A DNA stretch of 64,000 bases from Antedon bifida (Eukaryota; Echinodermata; Crinoidea; Comatulida; Antedonidae). The DNA lies in NCBI GenBank assembly GCA_963402885.1, contig OY727098.1:7249001-7313000 (forward strand), written 5' to 3'. The number at the start of each line of letters is the position of its first letter. Positions within the stretch are counted from its first letter, which is position 1. The notes beneath the pieces were generated by a model. It worked only from the letters and a program-made list of their open reading frames with translations, ran no database searches and was not told where the DNA came from. A program made the translations under genes and the position numbers. Shown one piece after another: positions 54,801 through 64,000 of the stretch.

Positions 54801-57800
54801 CCATCCTCCAACACCACACTCACCCATCCTCCAACACCACACCCACTCCTTCTCCAACACCACACGCACCCCTTCTCCAACACCACACCCATTTCTGCTC
54901 CAACACCACACCCATTTTTTTCTCCTTCACCACACCCATCCCTTCTTCAAAACCACACCCATCCATCCTCCAACACCACACCCATCCATCCTCCAACACC
55001 ACACCCATCCCTTCTTCAAAACCACTCCCATCCATCTTCCAACACCACACCCACTCCTTCTCCAACACCACACCCACCCATTTTCCAACACCACACCCAC
55101 CCATCCTCCAACACCACACCCACCCATCCTCCAACACCACACCCACCCATCCTCCAACACCACACCCACCCATCCTCCAAAACCACACCCATCCATCCTC
55201 CAACACCACACCCACCCATCCTCCAACACCACACCCACCCATCCTCCAACACCACACCCACCCATCCTCCAACACCACACCCACCCATCCTCCAACACCA
55301 CACCCACCCATCCTCCAACACCACACCCACCCATCCTCCAACACCACACCCACCCATTCTCCAACACCACACCCACCCATCCTCCAACACCACACCCACC
55401 CATCCTCCAACAGCCTAGTAAAGGCATGCCATACTTTATTGGCCATCAAATAAACAGCCATAAGTCGCGTGCTAAAACGCATAGTGATACCGGACCGACA
55501 GACAGACCGACAGACCGACCGACATAGTGAACTATAGAGTCGCGTCCACGCGACTAAAAAGAGGAGGATGAAGATACCCCTATTAAGAGGATACTTTATT
55601 GGTTCCCGAAGGTGTCCCTTCAATGTGTTTTAACCTGTGATAACATTAATGCTGATTATTATTTTCGATTTCTACCTTTTTCAGTATATTTAGTACAATG
55701 AGGAATATTGGAGATACTGCGATTGTACTAAATGTTGTAAGTATATTGTCTCTATGCCTATATAATAATATTGCACAATCCAAATCAAATAATTTACAAT
55801 AACTCTTCAATTAAATTATTGTTTAATGTACTATGACGAATGGACGTGGTTAAGGCATAGATCCTTTCAAACAAAAATAGTTCCCCAAATTAGCAATCCT
55901 ACTTTAGAACATCCCTATAACAGGGGTTATGTTTACATGTGTTAACAAGTATAATTTACTATGTAATATATACTGTCGTTGATTAGTGAACCATTTCACA
56001 ATTACTTATTGTAAACAATATCAAATAAATTGTTAAATTTACGAGTCATTTTTTTACGTTCAACAAATCCTTCATTAACTTTAATTAACGTGCCCTTAAG
56101 TTACCTGAACACAAATATCATAAGTGTTTTGATGGTTATAAATTATTTGCTAATCATAAACGAAAGGCATATGCAGAAAGGGCAACAATAACGTAGATAT
56201 CAGTGGCGAGGTCTATCTCTTTTTTTATCCTCTTTTTTTCTCCCCCAATACCATCTTTCTGTCGCAACTTCCAGTGCACTCATCTGTAAATGAGTACATG
56301 GTTAAAAAACAGGGGCTGTGTGAAAAGTGTGAAAAGGAACTGGCCACCCTACCACTAGTGTCAAGAGCTCCTAAAAGCACATTCCCTACTTTTAAAACGA
56401 TGTACGATACTCCCTAATTTAATTGCCGTGAATGTTTGAGGTAGAAAAAATAGACTTTAAAAAGTAGCAGGTGAGAAATTCCAAGGTTTTTCGAATAATC
56501 GAATGTATGGTACATTAAAGTAAATCATGTTTTATCATCTTATTTTGTATCTATTATTTTCAGATTCTACTTCTTGTTGTGAGCCTTATACCTTTCTTTG
56601 TAAGTATTTAACCTTGTTTTAATAGTGGATCTGTGGCTTGATGGTTACGTGCTTGGCTTCTAATCCAAGCTTACGACTGTTTCTTCATTCCCTAGCCTCA
56701 AATGAGACTTGGTTTATAAGCACGAGATATAGTTTATACATTGTATAATTGGTCATTTGCTTGCTGAATTGAAGGATGTGTATGACAAACCCCGTAGTTA
56801 AGCAGTTGTCTGTTTATCAGTGCATCTCATTTGGTGTTAAATTCCATCGAATTAATGGGGATGCTAATGGGACTAATTAGCACATCACAGAACCTGTACG
56901 TAACTATCCAATTATGAAATGACTGTAAAAATACCAAGATTGTTATATCTTATATAATAGTATTTGTAGGCCTAATATTCAGTATTTTATAATATTTTGT
57001 CTGTTTATCAAGGGCCTAAATGATAAGTCTCTTCACTGAAACAGGACAGTATTGAACCCACAAAATGTGAAAACGCCCACAAAATGTGAAAACGCCTACA
57101 AATGTAAAAACAACCAAATTTGTGGGTTCAACAGACAGTCCACCTTCATTACATATGGTAATACATAGATAATTAATTAATCAAACTGCAGGACCAAAAC
57201 AGCAACTTCAAGATCGATGATAGATGTGTTAATTTTGCCACGAAAACTTGACAGTTCATCAATCTATATAAGTTCTCCTTCAATTTAAAAGGTGTTTTAC
57301 GGATGTTGATAAACGATTTCTTTTCAGTCAACACTTCTTGGTGAATTTCCACTTGAACCCTTGGCACTCATCTTACAAGGGTGTTGTTTTCTACTTATTA
57401 TCATCCTTGAAGTGAGTACAATATTCTTTACATATTTGTTAAAAATCGATATAATTCGCTTTCTGTGAGTAATGTGAAGATAATACAGTACAACAGAATC
57501 ATGTGAAACAATCATTGTTTATATATCTGAGAATTGTGTATAGACTACATTATAGGTATTTGTATTGAATAGCATGCAGTATCACTTTAAAATGGTTCGA
57601 GTTCGGCTTGCTGTGGGTGGGGAAGGGGAAACCCAATATACGCTCAGTTCTCCATAGGCCCTACATACGTACAACACAAGTATGCTGACCAATAGCAAGC
57701 GCCGATTTGGATGATCCATCGTGTGTGACATTATTGACTGGGCCAGTGGGTCACTATGACGCAAGGACGTAAACGCAACGCAAGTAATTTGACCAATCAA

Positions 57801-60800
57801 ACGATGGATTATTCGAACTGTCGCTTGTCTTGTCTACTCACTTGCGTTGCGCTTACGTCCGTCCTTGCGTTACGTGGGAGGTCAAAATCACCACCCATTG
57901 CGTTGCTTTAGGAATCAAACTTTTCTCCCCTTGCGTCCTCTCTTTTATCCGATTTATAAATATTATGTAGGTCTACTTGTCTTTCCGGTTGTGTCTCTCA
58001 ATACTCTTTGATATGATTGCCACTACAAACATTAATCACGAGCGTAATACAAACAAAATTAAGAAATGTCAATGTTAAGTTTAGTTAGTTATATCGGCAT
58101 TTGGTTTGCGTTGTACATCTATGTAGCCATTCATTCCGGTGACGTGTCTATCAAAATGACAAATTGCATATTATACTGTACTTATGTGTAAAAAAGCACA
58201 ATTTCTTCGTCAGGGCTAATGTATATAGGCTAACTTAGTTGAAATTTAGTTGTACATTATTCACATACAATAGAAGAAACAGAATTTTCCGGTAATTAGT
58301 TGATACTGTTTAATTAACACAATCCGATTAGGGACAGTATAACTTTCTACCAATAAATTAAATATTCCTCTCGTTCTTCTAGGCACTGACTGTTATTGTA
58401 GCGTTTAGTCGGCCTAAAATGATTGAGCCTGAGTATATATCATCATCTGAACAAGTAAGTATGCTATTAATAAATCGAATACTGCAACATTACTATAACA
58501 TTAAGAAGTTGATTGTAAACTCTGAATTGTGCTATTATTAGACAGTACAAGTATTCATTTAGCGGTCTAGATATCTATTCATTATATAAATTAAAATATA
58601 TGTTTTGGTCCAACTAGCGGTGGATACTCAATTACTCTTCTAAATTGACGGCAACAACGACAAAGGCGAATGAAATCACATATCGATATCATAAAGATCA
58701 TGGTATATTTATGACAATTCAGATAATTATAGCCTACCTAGTGTTATTGTCGTTGAAGGCATCAATGACGTTTACAATGAAAATGTTGATGACAATGATG
58801 ATGAATCGTGTTAGTACTCAATACCATGGTAGTAACATGTATTATTCTTTATTAATTTAGCCAAGCATCCGAACTCGTTACTATTTTACCTTTACGTTGC
58901 AAGCATCATGTGCTATATTAGCCATTAGCTGTGCACAAGCTTCACCTCCCGCAGTAAGTATGATGACAAATATGTAGCATTTAGCGTCCGTAATTCAGTG
59001 TACTACATGATTGGTCTCAAATGCAGAGTACGCGATAACATCGGTAGTGTCGGTAGTATCCCCAATGCACGATATCCATATTACCGATGTGATACGCGAT
59101 ATCCGATGTAGTATTCGTATTCGAAAAAAATCGCTATACAAAATTCAGTACACGATAACAAATCTCAATGTATTCGTGCACGATCGGTACACGATAATAA
59201 TATCGGTACACCCAATGCGGTAGGCCTACACGATAATGATATCGGTACGGGCCCAATGCGGTAGGCCTAAACGGTAATAATATTGGTACGGGCCCAAAGC
59301 AGTAGGCCTACACGATATTAATTTCGGTAGACCTACTACACCAAATTCAGTCGATACGATCGGTACCCTCAATACAGTACACGATTTTATCGACCCTTGA
59401 TACATGTGGTTTATCTTCAACGTGTGAAAGAACTAAGAGCACTTGTCCACACGTTTGTACTAAAGATAGTGTGAACGATCACTATCGGGAGAACATGGCC
59501 ATTTTAAAGCAATTTATATCTTGAGATTCAATTTCCGAATATTCGCACTTTCTCGTTAGCTTGTTTTCACAAATGCCGGTACTGTAATATGAAATTATAC
59601 GGTATGGTAATATTATGTTAATTGAAAATTTAGGGAAGATGCTATAACTTCTACTTTAATAATTGTTGTTCTACTTATAGGCATGGGTATTTCTCGTTCT
59701 GATGCTGTTCTGTGGGTTCATCGCTGACTTCATTATAGGTTTATGTATCTGTTGTAGAAAATGTAAGTCATCTTTAACATTAACATTAACATTTCAATTT
59801 ATATAGCGCCTTTACAAGGATCAAAGCGCTTTACAATGACCGATCATCTGGTGAACATAATTATTTCGGGAAAAGATGGGTTTTCAAGAGTTTTTTGAAA
59901 ATTATAATTGAAGATGAGTCACGAATTGTGCTTGAAAGGTTATTCCAAAGGTCTGGGCCTAGCTTTGAAAATGAATGTTCACCAGATGATCGGTGAACAC
60001 GAGGAACATTGAGTTTAGCCGGATCGTGTTCTGACCTAAGACCTGCTCTTTGACAATTGTACCTACTAATTAAGTCACACATGTAAACCGGTGCTTGCCC
60101 ATTTACGCAATTATAAACTTGAACTAAAATGTTAAACTTAACTCTTTGTTCAACTGGCATCTTAATTCTAATTCACTGTACTGTATCTGAAACGTCCGTA
60201 ATACAGCATCTCATGTATATCACATGGTGCCTGTGTCATGAAAGATGGGAGTTTAGTGTCTATGATACAGGTGTCGTATGTGAAACAATGTATAACGGAA
60301 TTTGCAAATTTAGATAACGGTAACGGTAATTGGCTAAAAACACGATTCGATTCCTGTAATACAGCAGAAATTTATACATAATTTACTGTACTTTAAGTAG
60401 ATTGTGGAGACGAAAAAAATCCATAGCTGTTTCATACGTACGTAAGTTTCTCGGATGTTGATTTTTGTTCGTGTAATTTACAGGAGGCCTTTTCTTTTTG
60501 TTTCAGTTGAAGGACGAGACGACGAGGAGTCTAGGTTTAAATCATGTTTGTCTTATCTGATGGATAAACGCATCCGTGAACATCTCCCAAGTGAACGCGT
60601 ACACAGTGAGTATAACAACATTATTAGGGATACATTTACGTAGGCCTATACTTTTTGTGAGGGAGGTGTATACCGTTTAGTAGTAGACCACATAACGGAA
60701 CCATAGACTTTCCCCCAGTCTGTATTTATTGTGTTTTTTTTAAAATTTTATTTCACCAGGCAGTTGCCGTTTCGATTTTTGTCCAAAAATGTTTTGGCTT

Positions 60801-62750
60801 GGTGGTTATGATGCTTGGCTACCAATACAAGGGTCCTGGGTTCAAGTCCTGTCATATGTCAGGATTTTTTCTCATGACAATTTGCAACTCCACACCCAAA
60901 GACTTGTAATAATAAGTCTTTGTTTATGTAGAGCATCTTGTGTATATGTTTGTCTTGTGAAAAGGGATTTCCACATTTGAGAAGGATAGTGAATGAATTC
61001 ACTTGTGGTTATCCTTGGCAATTTGCCTAAAATGAAAAAAAAAATAAAAAAATACGAGCTCATGTTTTTTACGTACCAAACGCCATGTGTGGCAAAATCT
61101 GTTTAATAATTTCGATCTAGAACTTGGACTAACCGAAACCCATGAAAAGAAAGCAAATACTTTATAAGATCAATGTGTCTAATCGTACAAAACGCTATCT
61201 CATAGACCTATTCCCTATAACAGGTATACGTACAGCTTTGAATTTTACGGGTATTCTCATAGCTTCGACTAGTTGTAATGTGGCGTTACGTAATATTGAG
61301 TTGTAGGTCTACATTTTCACATCTCACATCCAATAGATTACGTATGAAAGTTAACCAAGTGTGCGTTTACCCTGATATACGTATTATTTTGAATACTGCC
61401 CTCTCCGTACAAAACTTTCCAAACTTATTCATAATCCGTTACCGTACTGCATTATTACTGCTGTTATCAGTCAATGGAGAAAATTCCTCCATGCTCAGTC
61501 TAGGTAGTTGAAGATTTCCTTAACATAATCTTGTTTCTTTTCCCCAGTTGTTTAATTTTCATTCGACAGCGGGGAGCCCGTCACTAATATAATTTAATGC
61601 ATTTTAAACAACAGACAAGAACAACACCAACAAGAACAATTCAAAGCTTTGACCTTTATTAATTTTAGATTTAATCATGGCGGTTCTTCTTGGATTTACT
61701 AATTTTCATTCTTATTTCAGACTTTTCTGACGGTGTTTTTGCCATAGTTGCAACTCTAATTATCCTTGATGTCACGTGAGTTATTTTTTAAATCGTACTA
61801 TATTATTATTATTATTATTGGCAATAGTTATGCCGCATAGCCTTGTACCTATAAACGTAAGAAGCACGTGTACTTCAATATTTCTCGTTAGGAGCCTTGA
61901 CATTTATCTCGTTGCTCTAAAGGCTACTAATTGAACTGCATGTTTTCTGTAGTACTGCCGTTGTGCCAAATTCTGAAACTTTACAAGTTGACCTGAGGAC
62001 AACACTGAAGGACGACTCGGAGCTACTACTATCATACGCGGCCACTTACATAACAATAGGTAAGTTGATTACGTCATCAGATAAACATTTAAATATTGTT
62101 GTTTTTTTTTAAAATTAATGATTTTGAAATAAATAAAAAATATTAACGAACTTCTTTGCGCGCAGGCTTACCATTTTGCAATATTGTAAATGTTTAACCA
62201 GGTTCTATGGTTAATTCAGTAGTACTATGTGCGGTGCAAGTGCATTTATTTTCTGTTCTACTAGATCAGTAATAGCCTACACGGCAAACTTAAAGCTAAT
62301 TTTTTCTATTCAACTTTCAGGAATGATTTGGTATGTCCATTACACCATCTTTAACCATGTAAGTACTTTTACAGTGTACTAATATTCACCTTATTATATA
62401 CCACATTGATAATACTATATAATATGACCCGTTCAAAATTATTTAACCGGGTACATCTCTAACTTTGGTGAGTTGCACCAACTTACTCGGGTAAGTAAAT
62501 GCCTGGACAGGACCACAAACGTTTCCTAACCAGTGCATTTATTCAGTTTAAATAAAGTTGTGTATATGTCAATGCCAACAACAACGTGTCCTCAAATGAG
62601 GTTTTTTACCTATTATGCCAAAAACTCCCTCTTGATTGCGGATTGTGTATAAGTTGTCAATTAGGCGATCTTTGGTATAATGTTCATTTCATCATTCATT
62701 TTCAGTTAGTGGTGGCGGTTTCTCGTGCAATGAATATGTTCAATAAGTTG
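42891..62750 (+). CDS. TMEM175: TMEM175-type endolysosomal potassium/proton channel (3' end outside window)
   Basis: Fourteen exons join in frame: 42891-43136, 53886-53930, 54357-54451, 55685-55736, 56564-56599, 57328-57411, 58383-58454, 58861-58953, 59681-59762, 60507-60605, 61721-61775, 61953-62059, 62321-62358 and 62706-62750, coding 383 residues so far. Two homologous six-helix halves are recognisable. RLCAFSDAVFTIIITIM (FSD at 70-72) opens the first and ERVHNFSDGVFAIVATLIIL (FSD at 303-305) the second; FSD is the conserved TMEM175 filter-helix motif. The first 58 residues are acidic and hydrophilic. VKIWEEHA, IGDTAIVLNV and YVHYTIFNHLVVAVSRAMN agree with the order in human TMEM175. The C-terminal helices lie beyond position 64000. 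The family forms K+ and H+ leak channels of endosomes and lysosomes. I chose the ATG at 42891; an in-frame ATG at 42666 would add 75 residues of unlikely composition across presumed 5' UTR. Very small exons (36-55 bp) alternate with repeat-filled introns. Confidence 0.9.
44487..44937. repeat. Tandem repeat, unit about 170 bp, 2.6 copies
   Basis: The words CCCATATTGAT, GTATAAGGATTGATA, TTTCTCATGTT, GCCTAAATTTCGTACAA and CATAAACAGG recur in order with spacings of about 169 and 177 bp; the third copy is partial. Confidence 0.75.
45900..46510 (+). pseudogene. L1-like LINE ORF2 C-terminal fossil
   Basis: Broken frames give pieces such as SKLICNASIIELKHLFP, then an open stretch (46241-46504) with NYKLLHRILPCNKRLQIWK and ICDNCGISIENDEQHV, which match the post-RT region and the final CCHC-like motif of L1/Tx1-type ORF2 proteins. 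Stops and frameshifts at 46075-46150 show it is dead. Confidence 0.65.
47690..47810. repeat. Dispersed repeat with (GGTC)n tract
   Basis: TTAGTCGCGACTCTACAG followed by GGTCGGTTGGTCGGTCGGTT resembles, in inverse orientation, 55485-55560 (GACCGACCGACATAGTGAAC, TATAGAGTCGCG, CGCGACTAA). Confidence 0.5.
47821..48115. mobile_element. MITE with GTGTTTCCGCAGCC ends
   Basis: GTGTTTCCGCAGCCAA (47825-47840) and TTGGCTGCGGAAACAC (48095-48110) are exact inverses. The interior repeats ATTATCGGTTAATTTTTA several times. It is about 295 bp and non-coding, with no clear target duplication. Confidence 0.7.
48655..48785. mobile_element. GCAACGCAA-family MITE
   Basis: The left end GAACGCAACGCAAAGACGTA and the right end TTTGCGTTGCGTCC are inverted. 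The centre carries ATGACCAATAAAAAGCGACA, as in the other copies. Confidence 0.65.
50704..51150 (-). mobile_element. LINE 3' end with internal 75-bp duplication
   Basis: TTCAATTCAATTCAATTCAA followed by TAAACTTTATTGTCAAACTC is an inverse L2/CR1-type 3' tail. ATACAGATTTAAAATA, CCACCTTAAATTAAAATGCC and TCATGGCAG appear twice in tandem (about 50917-50980 and 50988-51055). Confidence 0.55.
51898..52007. repeat. Perfect 22-bp minisatellite, five copies
   Basis: The unit CTCGATCACTAGTGAGCCTA plus two bases is repeated five times without variation. It contains the palindrome TCACTAGTGA. Confidence 0.9.
52232..52526. repeat. Composite minisatellite, 30-bp unit
   Basis: Units built on AAGCTCGGATCAATTCGGCC alternate with the endings AGAAATCTGGC and AACGTTCTTGC, and with a longer insert GAGAATTAACGTATTTCTCC that occurs twice, giving a two-level repeat. 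Confidence 0.8.
53545..53598. repeat. 18-bp tandem repeat, three copies
   Basis: GTCACGGACTCCCGGCAA occurs three times in tandem, with a related partial copy upstream. Confidence 0.85.
54470..55413. repeat. 23-bp minisatellite of about 40 copies in TMEM175 intron 3
   Basis: The unit is CCAACACCACACCCACCCAT with CCT; the first third is variable and the last third (55070-55413) nearly homogeneous. Because 23 is not a multiple of three and few units contain stops, both strands show long open frames (up to 356 codons) of Thr/His/Pro or Gly/Val/Trp/Cys repeats. These are by-products of the repeat. It starts about 20 bp after the exon donor at 54452. Confidence 0.92.
55485..55560. repeat. Inverse copy of the (GGTC)n dispersed repeat
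   Basis: GACCGACAGACAGACCGACA followed by ATAGTGAACTATAGAGTCGC and CGCGACTAA. See 47690-47810. Confidence 0.5.
56622..56720 (+). mobile_element. SINE family A head fragment
   Basis: GTGGCTTGATGGTTACGTGC followed by TTGGCTTCTAATCCAAG matches the tRNA-like head at 60788-60830 (GGCTTGGTGGTTATGATGCT). Confidence 0.5.
57745..57890. mobile_element. GCAACGCAA-family MITE
   Basis: ACGCAAGGACGTAAACGCAA and ACGCAAGTAATTTGACCAAT on the left are mirrored by CTCACTTGCGTTGCGCTTAC and GTCCGTCCTTGCGT on the right. It lies 334 bp after a TMEM175 exon. Confidence 0.7.
59036..59400. repeat. Degenerate tandem repeat, unit about 45-60 bp
   Basis: Units contain GATATCGGTACGGGCCCAAT and GCGGTAGGCCTACACGATAA; at least three are clear at 59180-59330 and the flanks are diverged. 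Confidence 0.65.
59779..60170 (-). pseudogene. LINE 3' end with RT C-terminal tail
   Basis: On the minus strand an open stretch (60160-59861) reads VYNCVNGQAPVYMCDLI, RSEHDPAKLNVPRVHRSSG, FSKLGPDLWNNLSSTIR and FKKLLKTHLF, the conserved end of L2/CR1-type ORF2. It is followed by CATTGTAAAGCGCTTTGATC, AGGCGCTATATAA and a (TTAATG)n tail. The copy is 5'-truncated. Confidence 0.75.
60785..61060 (+). mobile_element. SINE family A, nearly complete copy
   Basis: The tRNA-like head TGGCTTGGTGGTTATGATGC with box-B-like GGGTTCAAGTCC is followed by the body AAAGACTTGTAATAATAAGT and the tail TATCCTTGGCAATTTGCCTA ending in A-rich DNA. It lies in a TMEM175 intron. Confidence 0.7.
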
Positions 62751-64000
62751 GTAAGATTTATATTACGATTTAATGTTATAGAAATAGAGAATGTTATGAT
62801 ATACTGATTGAGCGTTTGACGATGCAAACAGAAATAACGAACGAACCTTTGACGGATACCATAACGGCATTGATGATGATCGTTCCTTGATGAGATAACG
62901 AAGATACACTACAAGCTGCACTAACACGTAACAATACCAAATTTCTCGTCACGATGTACAACCACAGAAAATGTTCTTTTCTAAATTACTAAAAACATTC
63001 ATTTCATAATATTCATAACTTAACATATACAGTACATCTCTTTAAATGTTAAGTTCTTAACGTATTCATTTTCTCAAACATATTCATTTCTTAACATAAT
63101 CATTTTAGCATACCTTTCTTAGCTATAAACTTAAGGTAAACTTGAGTGTAAAGTTTCCACGGTTTCACACAGGAACTATACTGATTAACAAACTACCCCC
63201 TCAATTTGAATGACGGCCATTGCAAAACACATGATGTAATAAAACTATGATATAAATGATAATGCCGACAACGAGGAAAACGACGACGGTAACGATGAGG
63301 AGAGTGCGAATGAGAATGATAACACCAGAAGTGGATGAAAGTAATTATGACGGTGACTGACTTATAACGATGATGACGACCAGGCGGAAAAGATTGCGGC
63401 ACCAATAACAGACATGCGACCTGGTAAAAATTGGTTCGCACCTGGACCTAACGCAAAGACGGAAGCGCAACGAAAGTAATTTGTTAATCAGATTAAAGCG
63501 TGGTTACCACTAGCGACGCAACGTAACGCAATCTACGCAACGTAAGCAAATGCCCTTCCAATAATTGTGTTTGCCCCCGCCTGCGTGAAATCAAACCTTC
63601 GATGTTTGCAGCACTGTTGCATCGTCGGTTCCCACTTGTGATTACGCAATGCAGCACGTTGCGTCGATACGTAACTGCGTTGGGAACCACGCTTAATTGC
63701 GTTGTGCTTACGTCGTCGTTACGTCGCGTCCTATAGTGCAAACCAAGCTTGATTGTAAATGACGCGCCACATGACTACGCAGCTTTCCAGTCAAAAAGTC
63801 ATTAAACAATCACGGGGGCATGCGCAGATTGACTCGTGAAGAGTGCTTATGATTGATGTATTTATGGTGATGGTTAGTTTGCTTATAAAGATTGAAGAAA
63901 ATAATAGAATGATTATGAATAATGATGATAATGCCAATAAATAGAATAAACAAAAAATGTCAATTATCGTAATTTTGAGGTTGAAAAATGAGCTTTATTA
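62751..64000 (+). other. TMEM175 intron running off the window
   Basis: No further TMEM175 exon was recognised. It contains the nested MITE pair at 63430-63755 and GATGATAACG-like low-complexity DNA near 63240-63380. Confidence 0.55.
63430..63755. mobile_element. GCAACGCAA-family MITE with a nested second element
   Basis: Outer ends: GGTTCGCACCTGGACCTAAC with GCAAAGACGGAAGCGCAACG on the left, and TTGCGTTGTGCTTACGTCGT with CGCGTCCTATAGTGCAAACC on the right. Inner ends: AAGCGTGGTTACCACTAGCG at 63495 and GTTGGGAACCACGCTT ending at 63694. Four inverted boundaries in this order indicate one MITE inserted into another. Confidence 0.65.

Noticed and set aside
54457-55623. Long open frames on both strands coding Thr/His/Pro or Gly/Val/Trp/Cys repeats
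   Set aside because: They are a by-product of a 23-bp minisatellite with few stops; there is no codon structure and the array lies inside a TMEM175 intron.
60785-60855. Possible functional tRNA gene
   Set aside because: The arms do not pair as a tRNA cloverleaf and the segment continues into a SINE body shared with other loci.
63193-63741. Two minus-strand frames of 82 codons
   Set aside because: They cover low-complexity DNA and nested MITEs.

Overview
The window is AT-rich animal genomic DNA: genes are cut into many short GT-AG exons, introns are long, and they are full of small DNA transposons, tRNA-derived SINEs and LINE fossils. The gene set (CDKL kinase, SH2D4, SPARC, TMEM175) and the frequent TAGGCCTA and TACAGTA-type words fit an invertebrate deuterostome, most likely an echinoderm. 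I cannot name the species. No bacterial, plasmid or CRISPR features are present.

Layout. (1) 3561-14291, plus strand: the last nine coding exons of a CDKL2/3-type protein kinase; its first exons lie upstream of the window. (2) 21132-27267, minus strand: a complete eight-exon SH2D4 adaptor gene (490 residues). (3) 29018-35469: a complete DNA transposon of about 6.45 kb with perfect 34-bp terminal inverted repeats and a 7-bp target duplication. It holds two intact, convergent, intron-containing genes: an 865-residue P-superfamily transposase and a 403-residue protein I do not recognise. (4) 36861-41729, plus strand: a complete five-exon SPARC/osteonectin-like secreted protein (267 residues). 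(5) 42891 to beyond the window end, plus strand: fourteen exons of a TMEM175-type endolysosomal cation channel, whose first intron is about 10.7 kb and whose third holds a 23-bp minisatellite of roughly 1 kb.

The most interesting object is the transposon. Its termini resemble those of the Drosophila P element and its transposase keeps the P-type acidic catalytic residues. In place of a normal THAP domain it starts with a Cys/His module that resembles the N-terminal zinc region of RAG1. A second gene lies tail-to-tail with the transposase. Intact ends, target duplication and reading frames argue for a recent, possibly active insertion, about 1.75 kb upstream of the SH2D4 start codon.

The host genes show no sign of working as a unit; they are unrelated neighbours. 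Intergenic and intronic DNA carries several MITE families (one with TWA target duplications, one rich in GCAACGCAA, one ending in GTGTTTCCGCAGCC), nested insertions, palindromes and minisatellites. Exon joins were deduced by eye from reading frame, splice consensus and family conservation; none is supported by transcripts.
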